Below are positions 1-10,218 of a stretch of 64,000 nucleotides of DNA, piece by piece. The stretch spans positions 1-64,000 of the forward strand of contig CBDDKW010000018.1 of NCBI GenBank assembly GCA_965230425.1. The letters are read 5' to 3'. Source of the stretch: CBDDKW01 sp965230425 (lineage in GTDB: Bacteria; Pseudomonadota; Gammaproteobacteria; UBA1113). Made by a program: the position numbers and the translations under genes. The notes under the pieces are model-generated. The model was not told where the DNA came from. It saw nothing but the letters and a program-made list of their open reading frames with translations, and searched no databases. Each line of letters opens with the position of its first letter. Position 1 is the first letter of the stretch.

Positions 1-142
1 CTGCTCTAAATTGATACGTATCCGATAAATGTCTGTTATTCCCTTAGGCGACATAAAACAACCTTACTCAAATGAAAGTCAGTGATAATACAATGTAGTC
101 AATACAAATGCCACCTTACATTAATGAGTATAATTTGCTCAC

Positions 143-171
143 TTGGTATCTACAAACAGCTACGCTATACT
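143..171 (+). promoter_or_regulatory. Predicted sigma70 promoter of the first gene
   Basis: TTGGTA (143-148) and TATACT (166-171) are separated by exactly 17 bases, about 40 bases before the start codon at 212. An AGGA ribosome-binding site lies at 201-204. Bases 1-142 hold no gene that I can support. Confidence 0.5.
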
Positions 172-211
172 TGAGTTTAAAATTGAAACAGACTGCAGAT
201 AGGATAAAGTC

Positions 212-541
212 ATGCCATATGTTGTCAGAGACGAAAATGATGAAATCACAAGCATTACTCTAGAACCTAGCAAGGACACAACCGAGCACTTACCCATTGA
301 ACATCCTGATGTTCTAGATTTTCTTGGCAAAAGTGCCCATGAAGATGACGCAAAGCGCTTACTTGATGATTATGACAATAAAATCCCTCGTGTACTCGAA
401 GACCTTGTGGATATTCTCATTCGCAAACATGTAGTACATTTTGATGAGTTCCCTGAAGCTGCCCAGAAGAAACTACGCACACGACAATACTTACGTGATT
501 TAATCCGCCAAATTAATCGTGATAATGAATCTGACCAATAG
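212..541 (+). CDS. Small conserved protein of unknown function
   Basis: A 109-residue acidic, charged protein starting MPYVVRDENDEI. This opening resembles a small family in gammaproteobacteria that is often labelled 'tryptophan synthase subunit beta like', although it is not the enzyme and its role is unknown. There is no signal peptide or membrane segment. The start is supported by AGGA seven bases upstream and by a good promoter. The gene ends eight bases before the broken anthranilate synthase gene on the same strand, so the two probably formed one transcript. The family assignment comes from memory of the N-terminal motif only. Confidence 0.7.
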   Translation: MPYVVRDENDEITSITLEPSKDTTEHLPIEHPDVLDFLGKSAHEDDAKRLLDDYDNKIPRVLEDLVDILIRKHVVHFDEFPEAAQKKLRTRQYLRDLIRQINRDNESDQ

Positions 542-549
542 GCTCCCTC

Positions 550-2713
550 ATGACAAACAATATAACAGATACAATAAGCGCTTATGAGAGCGCTGCGGGG
601 ATAACAATTACCCGTAACACTCAAGCTATCGCCTATGCAACAGGCATAGAAACACTGATCCAACAACTTGACCAACAACGTGGTGCTATTTATTCTTCAA
701 ATTTTGAATTTCCCAGGCCGCTATACTTGCTGGGATATGGGGTTTGTTAATCCTGCTATTGTAATTACTGCTGTAGCACAAACTTTCCGTATTGAGGCAT
801 TGAATCAACGCGGCAAAATCATACTCAAGCTGCTCATTCAACCATTACAGGCATTAACTGCCATTACTGATCTTACTATTACTGATATGCAATTATCTGG
901 CACGATTATAAAATCCACAGAAAAAGTAGCTGAAGAATATCGTAGTAAGCAAAACTCTATATTCTCAGTATTACGTGCAATCATTACCACCTTCAAACAT
1001 GATGATGAACCCCATTTAGGCCTGTACGGAGCCTTCGGTTATGATTTAGTATTTCAATTTGAAGATTTGCAACAGCAATTACAACGCAGTGATGATCAAC
1101 GCGACCTAGTATTATACTTACCTGATGAACTATACATTGTCGACCATCGCAAACAAACAGCAAATATAATACAGTATGATTTTAGCTTTGAAGAACTTAG
1201 CACAGAGGGACTACAACGAGATGGACTGACTGAAGACTATCAAGTTACAGCACAGCCAACACAGGACTGTGATCATAGCCCTGGAGAATATGCTGATATC
1301 GTACGCAAAGCGAAACAGAAATTTAAATGCGGCGATTTATTTGAAGTCGTACCAGGACAAATGTTCTTTGCAGCCTGCGAAGAAAACCCATCGGTGATTT
1401 TTAAACGTTTACGTAAAGCAAACCCCTGCCCCCTATGGCTTCTTTATTAACTTAGGTGAGCAAGAATATTTAGTGGGTGCTTCGCCCGAAATGTATACCA
1501 GAGTCCATGACCAACGTGTGGAAACAGCCCCCATTTTCTGGCACAATTAAACGCGGCAAAACCCCCATTGAAGACGCCGATAATATTCTTACGCTATTGA
1601 ATTCAAAAAAAGATGAATCTGAATTAACCATGTGTACCGATGTGGATAGAAATGATAAATCACGTATCTGTGAGCCAGGCAGTGTTAAGGTTATAGGCCG
1701 TCGCCATATTGAAATGTACTCACGCTTGATCCACACCGTGGATCATGTGGAAGGTATCATGCGCGAAGAGTATGATGCCATTGATGCTTTTCTCACCCAT
1801 ATGTGGGTAGTCACTGTCACTGGAGCGCCAAAATTATGGGCTATGCAATTCATCGAGGAAAATGAAAAATCAGCACGGCGCTGGTATGCCGGTGCTGTGG
1901 GACGCATGACCTTTGATGGTAATATGAATACCGGTTTAACCTTACGCACCATTCGCATTAAGCAGGGAATTGCTGAAGTACGGGCAGGAGCAACATTATT
2001 ATATGATTCCGATCCAGATGCCGAAGAAGCAGAACCCCGCCTCAAAGCTTCCGCATTCTTAGCATCATTGAAGCAACAAAAGATGACTGATGAGGCAACG
2101 ACGACACAGAAGAAAATAGGCGCAGGGAAAAACATTCTATTTAATCGACCACCAAGATTCCTTTGTACATACCTTAGCGAATTACTTACGTCAAACAGGC
2201 GCTACAGTAACTACCTTACGCTATGATGCAATTAATGGTGATACACTTGCAGAAACAAATCCGCATCTAGTCGTCCTCTCACCAGGCCCTGGCTGCCCAC
2301 AAGATTTCAATTTAAATAAAACCATTGATATGCTTATTAACAAAGATTTACCCATCTTTGGCGTCTGTTTAGGTTTACAAGGATTAATCGAATACTTCGG
2401 TGGTGAATTACAAGAATTGAGTTATCCTGTCCATGGTAAACCATCGGCAATTACGATAACAGAGACTAGCCAGTTATTTAAAGATTTAAATACTCCACTA
2501 ACCGTGGGTCGCTATCATTCACTGCATACCACAACGGCTAAAGTACCTGCTGTTTTTAACACCACCGCCTATACTGATGACGATATTGTCATGGCTATTG
2601 AACATAAGACATTACCTATTAGTGCCGTACAATTTCATCCAGAAAGTATTTTAAGTATGGGTGATAATCAAGGTATGGTGATTATTAAAAATATGATGGC
2701 TTACTATACTTAA
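550..2713 (+). pseudogene. trpE(G): Fused anthranilate synthase TrpE-TrpG, frameshifted four times
   Basis: This is the single-chain anthranilate synthase that makes anthranilate from chorismate and glutamine, the first step of tryptophan synthesis. The N-terminal block around RGAIYSSNFEFP/GRYTCWDMG is typical of fused TrpEG enzymes. The TrpE core (GTIKRG; MCTDVDRNDKSRICEPGSVKV) is followed by a glutamine-amidotransferase domain with SPGPG, GVCLGLQG (nucleophile Cys) and QFHPES. The reading frame moves +1 four times: at CCC 712-714, CCCCC 1429-1433, TTTT 1534-1537 and TTT 2140-2142. Removing one base at each site restores continuous homology, with no internal loss. The usual TrpE GAPK motif near 1831-1842 is readable, but the Gly before it and the W after it (TGAPKLWAM) differ slightly from the family. 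It is either a recent pseudogene or a sequence-error artefact. The 3' end overlaps the convergent SET gene by four bases. Confidence 0.85.
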
Positions 2714-4419
2714 GATACTTTACCATCCAACCTTATGCGACAACCACTGTCCGCAGTACTAGACACTTCAGGCTTCATAGTCTTCAATTTTAGTAACGCT
2801 TGTATCGTTATGTATTGTTCATCAAATACTAAAAAGCATCGGCCATCTTTAGCTTGACCAAAATTTTTAGCAGTAATTCCTACAGATGAGAACTCCTCTT
2901 TTATGGGTAACAATGCATCTTTTGAGTCACTCGAAGCAAAGAAATTTCGCTGCTTTACGCTATATTTCCATTTTTGGCCAGTTTTTTTCTCTAAAACATT
3001 GACCAATTCTTCAGGCAAAAAGCCAAATTCATAACGACTAATATCAGTTTCTAATGGTATCTTGTTCTGCATTGTGTTAATAAAATCAGTCTTAAATCGA
3101 TTACAAAACATATAAAACTCGCGCTTGATAATTGCGAAAGACGAGTTATTTTCAATATTATATTCTCTGAATAACAATAGTATACTTGTGTGTAAAGCTA
3201 TTGCCTCCTTTAAAGTATTGTGTGTCGCCTTAGTATCAATTAGCTTTTCTAATTTTGAAAAGAAGTCTGAATATTTAGCTTTTAAGGCTTTGTCTGCATG
3301 TTCTATCGTAAGTCTCAAATTGAGTTTAAGATATTCCGCTATTTTCTGTAAGCATTTTCGCTGTCTAATCGACATAAGAATCTCAGCATCAACTTGGTCA
3401 AAGTTAGAGCGTGGAGCAATATTAGCGCTATCAATGTTGATACCCTCAGCCTTACTAAACTGTCCTTGCTTATTAACATAGCCGATAATATTAGTCTGAG
3501 TATCAAATAAAGCATATGCATCAGGCGCCGCCGGTTGTTGCCAATATGACCCATAGTCAAATACTAGCTGTGTCCCCGCAGCAAGATCATCGATGGCAAT
3601 CATAGTAATAATCGGCCACTGTAAATGATTCATTGAATAGGCGACCATATTAGATGTAAAAACTTTCTGCTTAATATCTTCTGGTATTGCTAATTCATCA
3701 AGCGTTTTTTGATCAGGAGCGTGTTGAAAATAACTACTATAATTACGTACTGTCTGCCCATCATAATACGCTTTGCCAAACAGTTGCGAAAATACTGTTT
3801 CCTGATGCCCTGAAGACTCGCATATATAGCCATAGGGCATAAAACCTCTGTATTCGTTAGTAGAACCAATCTGCCCTGTATAAATAGCTATTATTTCACC
3901 TTTTTTATATGGGCGGTTCGTGAAAACGCCATGTCCCACTTGGTCATTAATCTTAGTAATATAAAGGTTTGTTGTTGGGAAAAGTAAATGCTCATATATG
4001 GAATTATTATGTGCGAAAGCTACAGTCTGGTTAACTAATATTTGCTGCTTACGCCAGTCCAATACTTGAGGCACCTCAGACCACTTTACTTGATGGTCAG
4101 TCTCAAATTTATCAATGGGAACCTGGTGCACTTCACCACCCACTCTATCTGCAACTTGAATAAATTCAGGTAACGGTGCATAAAATACATCAACATAGTG
4201 ATCTGAACCAGTGTCGCTCAACGCAGCCGTTGATAATTTAGCTAACTGCTGTTGTAAAGCACCTAATACAAACTCATCGGCACTTCCTGCACCTAACTGT
4301 AAGTTTACTTGGCCTGAACAGGGATCGACAACACTGGCGACTAGTTGTACACCTGCTGCTGGCACACCTGCTGCTGCTCCAGAACTCCTTTGATGTTTTT
4401 TCTTACTTTTTCTCGGCAT
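2710..4419 (-). CDS. SET-domain protein, candidate host-directed lysine methyltransferase
   Basis: This 569-residue protein carries a SET fold. The AdoMet-binding start is GHGVFTNRPYKKGE (about 162-175), the NH motif is YSMNH (261-265), and the catalytic-tyrosine block is FDYG (287-290). SET proteins transfer methyl groups from AdoMet to protein lysines; in bacteria several are secreted and act on host chromatin (Legionella RomA, Chlamydia NUE). The N-terminus MPRKSKKKHQR is a compact basic patch resembling a nuclear localisation signal, followed by an Ala/Gly-rich linker. Residues about 340-569 are mostly helical and unrecognised. There is no Sec signal. Enzyme class is well supported; secretion and target are inference. 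Confidence 0.8.
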   Translation of the reverse strand: MPRKSKKKHQRSSGAAAGVPAAGVQLVASVVDPCSGQVNLQLGAGSADEFVLGALQQQLAKLSTAALSDTGSDHYVDVFYAPLPEFIQVADRVGGEVHQVPIDKFETDHQVKWSEVPQVLDWRKQQILVNQTVAFAHNNSIYEHLLFPTTNLYITKINDQVGHGVFTNRPYKKGEIIAIYTGQIGSTNEYRGFMPYGYICESSGHQETVFSQLFGKAYYDGQTVRNYSSYFQHAPDQKTLDELAIPEDIKQKVFTSNMVAYSMNHLQWPIITMIAIDDLAAGTQLVFDYGSYWQQPAAPDAYALFDTQTNIIGYVNKQGQFSKAEGINIDSANIAPRSNFDQVDAEILMSIRQRKCLQKIAEYLKLNLRLTIEHADKALKAKYSDFFSKLEKLIDTKATHNTLKEAIALHTSILLLFREYNIENNSSFAIIKREFYMFCNRFKTDFINTMQNKIPLETDISRYEFGFLPEELVNVLEKKTGQKWKYSVKQRNFFASSDSKDALLPIKEEFSSVGITAKNFGQAKDGRCFLVFDEQYITIQALLKLKTMKPEVSSTADSGCRIRLDGKVS

Positions 4420-4563
4420 GGATGATTACTCTTTAGTTATTATTATAGATACACTATATTAAACTATTTACTAGAAAAAGCCTAGCGAAGCCACTGAATA
4501 TTCACACGTATAATAAATCATTGAAACTAAAGTTAGGTATAGATTTCTGTATATAGAACAACA

Positions 4564-5859
4564 CTACTCTGCCAGATTACAAGCCACCCCAAATACCCTA
4601 GGCACAGTCAAACCAATCGTCAGTAAACTAATAAACGCCCCAATAATCAGATAGTAAGCAATAACTGTATTATTTCCGGTATGGCTAATCAGCCAGGTAT
4701 TTACAAAGGCTGCTGTTCCACCCACTAATGCCATAGTCATATTATAACTAAAGGACAACCCCGTATAGCGTGCAGTGGCGGGAAAATTTTCTACCACAGT
4801 AGCAGGCACCGTAGATTGCTCAGCACTGTAAAAAATAACTAATGGCAATAATACCAAAACACTTGCACCAGCATTTAGCAAAATAAAACATGGAATGCTA
4901 AAAGCAATATAACCTAACGCAGCTAAACTTAACATTAATCGTCGACCATAACGATCCGCCAAACAGGCAAATAGGGGTACAAAAATAAAAGTCAGTAAGA
5001 TAAACAGGGTCTGTACTTGATAGGCTACTGACAGTGAATAATGTAAGAAGCTATGTAAATAGGTACTCATAAATCCAATAAAACCATAGGTACCACAGGC
5101 ACTCATCACTAATAACAAACACGTACGTAGGCATTCCATACGATTATTTTGCATGACATATTTAAAAGGTGATTTAACATCTGCAGATTTAACTTTAATT
5201 TTTTTAAATACTGTGGATTCAGTCATATCCTTACGTAACCAAAGTCCCCATAAGCTAATACAACCGCCAATCAGAAACGGGAGCCGCCAACCATACTCAG
5301 TAAAATCAACAGACGACATCACTGATGAAACACCCGCACAGACACCAACAGCCAATAGTACCCCTACATTTGATCCATTGTTACTCATGCAACTAATAAA
5401 GGCTCGGCGCTCAGTGGGAGCCATTTCTGTTAAATAAATCATAGAGCCGGCAAACTCACCACCAATACATAATCCTTGGAATAAACGCAGAAGCACAAGT
5501 AAAATCGGTGCAAGTATGCCGATATTCGAGTAAGTGGGTAGCAATGCAATTGCAAAAGCTGGCACGGCAACAAGAAAAATTGTCATTTTGATCACATAAG
5601 CACGCCCCCACGTATCACCAAAGTGCCCTAAGATAATCGCGCCTAAAGGCCTCACAATAAACCCTGCAGCAAATACTAAAAAAGCAGATAATAAACCAGC
5701 AACATGACTCTTATGAGGGAAAAATTGTTGAGCAATCACCGGCGCTAAGTAGGCAAATAAAGTGAAATCAAACCATTCAATGACATTGCCGATGATACTA
5801 GCTGGAATTTGTTTTGCTTGCTTATGGGACTTATTCTTGTTCAAGACAACATCATTCAT
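4564..5859 (-). CDS. MFS transporter, metabolite:H+ symporter (MHS/ProP-like) family
   Basis: A 431-residue inner-membrane protein with about 12 hydrophobic segments. NVIEWFDFTLFAYLAP at the first helix and the loop GHFGDTWGRAY between helices 2 and 3 are signatures of the metabolite:H+ symporter branch (ProP, ShiA, KgtP, citrate carriers). These import small organic acids or osmolytes with protons. FIGGEFAGSM-type residues (CIGGEFAGSMIYLTEMAP) in helix 4-5 fit the same family. Substrate cannot be read from sequence. The gene is a single unit between the SET gene and a gap; its start is supported by GGAGAG about eight bases upstream. Confidence 0.85.
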   Translation of the reverse strand: MNDVVLNKNKSHKQAKQIPASIIGNVIEWFDFTLFAYLAPVIAQQFFPHKSHVAGLLSAFLVFAAGFIVRPLGAIILGHFGDTWGRAYVIKMTIFLVAVPAFAIALLPTYSNIGILAPILLVLLRLFQGLCIGGEFAGSMIYLTEMAPTERRAFISCMSNNGSNVGVLLAVGVCAGVSSVMSSVDFTEYGWRLPFLIGGCISLWGLWLRKDMTESTVFKKIKVKSADVKSPFKYVMQNNRMECLRTCLLLVMSACGTYGFIGFMSTYLHSFLHYSLSVAYQVQTLFILLTFIFVPLFACLADRYGRRLMLSLAALGYIAFSIPCFILLNAGASVLVLLPLVIFYSAEQSTVPATVVENFPATARYTGLSFSYNMTMALVGGTAAFVNTWLISHTGNNTVIAYYLIIGAFISLLTIGLTVPRVFGVACNLAE

Positions 5860-6364
5860 GCTTAAAAAGCTCTCCTCGCTCTGTTCAAAATGTATCTCAA
5901 TAGATACACCGCTCTAGTATATGAAACAATACATTGACATACTAACATACACGCCATGCATTAGATATCGAGACTATAGCCATGCTCAATGTAGTGAGGC
6001 TCACACCTTTTAACAGCTTGTATCTAGAAACATATGAACCAGAACAACAACTCTCATGGTCATAAATTTTACATTTATCCCCATCTCTAATTGCCAAACC
6101 AACTCTCTGCTACTGCCTTGTATTAAGTTAATTCCAACCAAACATTTATTCGTAAATAAATATTTTAATTAACACAAAATGAATGATATACTTTCTCTGA
6201 CAGACTCATCAGGTGGCCCTTGATAGTATGCTGACTAAACCTCAGCTTAAATAACACCCTTGATTTTTCTATAATGCATACTATAATAACTATAGCGCTT
6301 TAACATAAACTAACCTATTAATTTCATTAAAATCAATAGATTAAAGCTATTTTAACAATTTATT
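5860..6364. other. Gene-free AT-rich gap before the defence island
   Basis: About 500 bases with no convincing reading frame, RNA gene or repeat. AT content rises sharply towards 6100-6360, as expected for the edge of an acquired region. Confidence 0.5.
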
Positions 6365-6396
6365 TTGTAAGAAAATTAATATTATTTTTCTTACAA
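6365..6396 (+). promoter_or_regulatory. Inverted-repeat operator before the first AbiE pair
   Basis: TTGTAAGAAAA (6365-6375) and TTTTCTTACAA (6386-6396) are perfect inverted copies around a 10-base AT spacer. The right arm runs into the ribosome-binding site AAGGA (6395-6399) of the next gene. AbiEi-type antitoxins are known to repress their own operon through inverted repeats, so this is the likely operator. Confidence 0.6.
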
Positions 6397-6406
6397 GGAT
6401 TATTTC

Positions 6407-7006
6407 ATGAGTACAGCAAAAGACACTATTTTACGCCGCATTCGCGCTAAGAAGCGCGGTTGGGTCTTTATACCTAAAAATTTCATTGATATTGCATCTC
6501 GCAGTACTATTGATGTTACTCTGCACCGTCTATCAGCAGAAGGCATCATAAGGAAATTAGGACGTGGAATTTACGACTTTCCTATCATACATCCAAAATT
6601 AGGGCCACTAAGCCCTGATCCAGACTTAATTGCTAAAGCATTAGCCATGAAAACTGGTGATACTGTACAACCAAGTTCGGCACACGCGGCTAATCAATTG
6701 GGGATAGATTTACAAGTACCCGTCAAACCATCATATCTCACCTCTCGCTCCACAATAAACAAAACTATTGCAAGCTATCCTATCTACCTGCGCCATTCTA
6801 AATATACAAGCCAAGATAAACTTAATCTGAACGTAGTAAATACAGTCAATGCTTTACGCCACATTGGAAAAGAAAATATCTCACCGCTGATTATCGAACA
6901 ACTTAACATCGTTTTATCCAAAAAGGATAAATCACAACTGAAAAAAAATATTGCTAGATTTCCTGACTGGCTAGCCCCTATCCTATTACAACTAACAAGG
7001 CAATAA
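6407..7006 (+). CDS. AbiEi-like (DUF6088-type) antitoxin
   Basis: A 199-residue protein with an N-terminal winged-helix segment (RRIRAKKRGWVFIPKNFIDIASRSTIDVTLHRL, split here in the middle of a typical HTH) and GRGIYDFP, which resembles the 'RGlY' strand of AbiEi antitoxins. The C-terminal part carries NALRHIGKENI, typical of DUF6088 proteins. It should bind the operator just upstream and neutralise the nucleotidyltransferase encoded immediately downstream (gap of one base). A paralogue lies at 45488-46096 on the other strand, with the same length and partner type. Family assignment is good; antitoxin action is inferred from the pairing. Confidence 0.8.
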   Translation: MSTAKDTILRRIRAKKRGWVFIPKNFIDIASRSTIDVTLHRLSAEGIIRKLGRGIYDFPIIHPKLGPLSPDPDLIAKALAMKTGDTVQPSSAHAANQLGIDLQVPVKPSYLTSRSTINKTIASYPIYLRHSKYTSQDKLNLNVVNTVNALRHIGKENISPLIIEQLNIVLSKKDKSQLKKNIARFPDWLAPILLQLTRQ

Positions 7007-7007
7007 A

Positions 7008-8054
7008 ATGGAACAAATTTTACGTCTATCTCCCAGTGAACAAGCCCAATATTTTCGAGAGGCTGCTGCTCAGTCCAGTAGTATTAAGTCACCTAATGTT
7101 ATAGAAAAAGACTTTTGGGTATGCTGGGCTCTTGAAAAAATATTTGGCATACCTGAGATTAGTCCGCACCTTACGTTTAAAGGTGGTACATCTTTATCCA
7201 AATGTTACCATCTTATTAATAGATTTTCGGAAGACTGTGACCTCACTATAAATAAAGAGCTACTTAGTATTTTTGAAGATACCAGTACGATCGCCGAAAA
7301 ATCTAAAAATCAACGTAATAAATATATGAAAGCGCTTGCAAATACAGCAAAGCAAAAAGTCAATGGACACTTTAAGCCATTACTTATATCAGCATTTAAG
7401 ATGGGATTATCTGAATACTACGACGACAAAGAATGGAGAGTTGAAACGGCACCTGATGATCTACAAACACTATTATTTCACTACCCATCATCAATTTATG
7501 GAAAAAATAGTCATAATGAATACATACTGTCAACTGTTAAGCTAGAATTTGGCGCACGAGGAGATAATCACCCCAGCGAATCAAAAAACATCATCCCATA
7601 TGTCTACAATATTTTAGAAACCAACGCTTTTGCTAAAACGCCAAAGATCTCAGTTAATACTTTAACTGCTGAACGTACTTTTTGGGAGAAAATAACACTA
7701 TTACATGTTGAGCACCACCGTCCTCCAGATAAACCTATTAAAAATAGAGTTTTTCGACACTACTATGATGTTGTTATGCTACATCAGCAAGGTATAACAG
7801 ATAATGCGTTAAAAAAACCTCAATTACTTAATGTCGTTCTAGAAAATAAAAAAAACTTTTTTTATTCAAAACATGCAAACTATGAAACTGCTAAAATAGG
7901 TACTTTAAATTTATTGCCTAATAATATTTTTGAAAAATCCTTAAAACAAGACTGTGAAAATATGGCAGAAATGTTTTTTGGTGAACCGCCAGATTTTTAT
8001 CAAACCATGGAAGAAATCAAAGCAATTGAAAAATATATCAACCAAGCACATTAA
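7008..8054 (+). CDS. AbiEii-like nucleotidyltransferase toxin
   Basis: A 348-residue member of the AbiEii/AbiGii nucleotidyltransferase toxin family. The catalytic block is KGGTSLSK (58-65) followed by RFSEDCDL (72-79); the two acidic residues of the latter should bind metal. RTFWEKITLLH and RHYYDVVML further on are conserved in the family. Type IV AbiE toxins stop growth when not silenced and can give phage abortive infection. The Cys in SEDCDL replaces the usual Ile/Val but leaves both Asp and Glu in place. Its last codons overlap the convergent nuclease-like gene by four bases. It appears intact. Confidence 0.85.
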   Translation: MEQILRLSPSEQAQYFREAAAQSSSIKSPNVIEKDFWVCWALEKIFGIPEISPHLTFKGGTSLSKCYHLINRFSEDCDLTINKELLSIFEDTSTIAEKSKNQRNKYMKALANTAKQKVNGHFKPLLISAFKMGLSEYYDDKEWRVETAPDDLQTLLFHYPSSIYGKNSHNEYILSTVKLEFGARGDNHPSESKNIIPYVYNILETNAFAKTPKISVNTLTAERTFWEKITLLHVEHHRPPDKPIKNRVFRHYYDVVMLHQQGITDNALKKPQLLNVVLENKKNFFYSKHANYETAKIGTLNLLPNNIFEKSLKQDCENMAEMFFGEPPDFYQTMEEIKAIEKYINQAH

Positions 8055-10000
8055 ATATCAATAGGCTGAAACTTTGCATAGTGCGGGAAGCTAGCTTTGA
8101 AAATATCAAAATCAACCTCTCTCTTAATTGTTTTGCACCATGATTTAGTGAGTTCAATCAATGGTATCTCATCTTTTAGCCGCTCAAATCTCTCCAGTAG
8201 TGAACCAGTTTGCTTAGGAATGAGCACACTTACACGCTGCATAGTTAAGATATTTCTCATAAAATACTCAGTATTATATAGCCAGGTATTAAAAACGCCT
8301 ATATCCATTACATGACAACCTAATATATTCATGTATTGACCTAAATCACAGGATGTGACTAACAATTTAGTTACTTTAAATTTTTTCTGCCAATTTTCAG
8401 CGAAGATTGCATTCAGAGAAGAATCTTTACTGAAGATATTAACTTCATTATGTATAACACTTTTTACACTTTTATTAAGTTGTCTACAACCATCATATAT
8501 CCTTTCATGGACACTTTGATGCTCCTTAAAATAAAATGGCTGCATAAACCTTTTGCATTCCACAAAAAACAGCGTATTCTCCACTTTAAATATCACGTCA
8601 AACTCTCCAAGTTCATTGGTAGTATGATGTGAAGCTTGCAGACTCCTTAATTCTACGTTTTGATAGTATTTAATATTATTTTTTTCTAAACCCAACCCTA
8701 CTTCACTCTCCAGTGGATCTCGACATTGGTTTCTCAATATTTTAAAAGTCAAATCATTTTGCTTCACCAAAGCGCGTATACACATGATAGGTTCTAGCTG
8801 TGACGCAACAGAGTTAAACAATATGTATTTATCTCTCCCAATCTCATAAAATGGATGATCAAAAATATCGCCTTTGTTTTTTTTATTAGAATCATTAATC
8901 ACCCATGTCAGAAAAATTATCGCAACATCCTGTTCACGCAAATGGTCGCCGCCTATGATTTTAATCCACTGTTTGCGTGTTTTAATATCAAAAATATCGT
9001 TGATACATGCAGGTACCATTTGACATGTAGCTCTTCTGATACTCTGCTTTGCATGCTTTCTTAAGTTTTCATACGCCATATGCCATTTATCTAATGAAAT
9101 ACCATTAAGATAAATTTCACCTGGCAGTGCAAAAAAATAACTTAAACACAAATAAGTGAAAAAATCACCCGTTTTCTTAAGCGCACCTATTTTTTCTATG
9201 TTGTCTTTTTTCGCTTCCTTAGCAAGCTGCCTTTCTCGACTTCTATAATTTGCGACCATCCATGCTTCACATATCTTTTTATTATAACCTTTATAAATAT
9301 GTCTTCCATCACGCTGGTATATTTCCAAGTCTAAATACACCCATAACTCGTAGTAATGTTCAAAAAACCAAAACTTTTCAATTAAGCTAATGTATTTTTT
9401 CATATTAGCAATCTCATCGCATCTAAGCTCTATCTCATCAATCTCCTCTTTTAATACACTATGAAAATACAATAAAACACCTCTCATTTCACGTGTTATT
9501 TCATCATAAAATCCAGTTTGGTCCATAATAGCATTAGACTTTTTAGCAACATATTCTGCTTCTTTTTTTAATGAAAACTCTTCGCTGTCCCCCTCTTCAA
9601 TTGCTTCGATATCAGCACAAAAATGTCTCGTATTCAGCAAATAACGCTCCAAGAATATCAATAATCCTGCTTTCTCTTTTGCCAGCAGTGTCTTATCTGT
9701 GAATTTTGGGATTTGTGCAAAAATATTTTGATATAGTTCCTGTAATAGCTGAGCTTCAGATTTAAGCTTTTTGATTTTTCGTTTCTTTTTAGGGAATAGT
9801 TGCAGTAAAAGGCCACAGCTATCGGCAAACAACTGCATTTCCTTACCACTTTTGTTACGCGAAACCGCAATACCAGATCGTTTAATTTGCTTAATTGCCA
9901 CCTCTAGCCCATGTTGTTTTGCTAATTCAGCAAGGCAAGTTAGATATTCATCAGGTTGCGTAATTAATTTCTTAAATTTTGCGGTGTTTAAATGTTCCAT
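8051..10000 (-). CDS. Large protein with C-terminal PD-(D/E)xK nuclease signature
   Basis: I do not recognise this 649-residue family. Residues 1-420 are predicted mainly helical and charged. A restriction-endonuclease-like core follows: E431/E433, then GEFDVI (465-470) and VECKR (480-484). These fit the E...D...ExK metal site of PD-(D/E)xK nucleases, with the strand order expected. The gene is convergent with one AbiE toxin and divergent from the next AbiE antitoxin, so it sits inside a toxin-antitoxin-rich island. Nuclease activity and a role in defence are inference. Residues upstream of the start, at 10001-10174, hold no gene. An alternative role is plasmid or phage DNA processing. Confidence 0.6.
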   Translation of the reverse strand: MEHLNTAKFKKLITQPDEYLTCLAELAKQHGLEVAIKQIKRSGIAVSRNKSGKEMQLFADSCGLLLQLFPKKKRKIKKLKSEAQLLQELYQNIFAQIPKFTDKTLLAKEKAGLLIFLERYLLNTRHFCADIEAIEEGDSEEFSLKKEAEYVAKKSNAIMDQTGFYDEITREMRGVLLYFHSVLKEEIDEIELRCDEIANMKKYISLIEKFWFFEHYYELWVYLDLEIYQRDGRHIYKGYNKKICEAWMVANYRSRERQLAKEAKKDNIEKIGALKKTGDFFTYLCLSYFFALPGEIYLNGISLDKWHMAYENLRKHAKQSIRRATCQMVPACINDIFDIKTRKQWIKIIGGDHLREQDVAIIFLTWVINDSNKKNKGDIFDHPFYEIGRDKYILFNSVASQLEPIMCIRALVKQNDLTFKILRNQCRDPLESEVGLGLEKNNIKYYQNVELRSLQASHHTTNELGEFDVIFKVENTLFFVECKRFMQPFYFKEHQSVHERIYDGCRQLNKSVKSVIHNEVNIFSKDSSLNAIFAENWQKKFKVTKLLVTSCDLGQYMNILGCHVMDIGVFNTWLYNTEYFMRNILTMQRVSVLIPKQTGSLLERFERLKDEIPLIELTKSWCKTIKREVDFDIFKASFPHYAKFQPIDI

Positions 10001-10174
10001 GATTGTTAATGGTCTATACCAATCCTCTGCTATGTCCTTCTACTGGGTCGATTCTAACCAACTCAATTTATGTGTCAATTGTTACTTTTAATTAATTCTT
10101 ATTGGTTTTTCTTAATAGATGACCTTAAGGTCAGTAGTACGAACAGAACCATTGTTGATGAATATGCTAGATAC

Positions 10175-10191
10175 TACTAATAGTATTAGTA
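10175..10191 (+). promoter_or_regulatory. AbiEi operator, upstream copy
   Basis: TACTAATA, a single G, then TATTAGTA form a perfect 17-base palindrome. ATTGTTGAT stands 21 bases before the shared TACTACTAAT core, at 10151, exactly as in the second copy 68 bases downstream. Confidence 0.6.
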
Positions 10192-10218
10192 ACATCTTCA
10201 TCTCTATGAACTCTCTTT

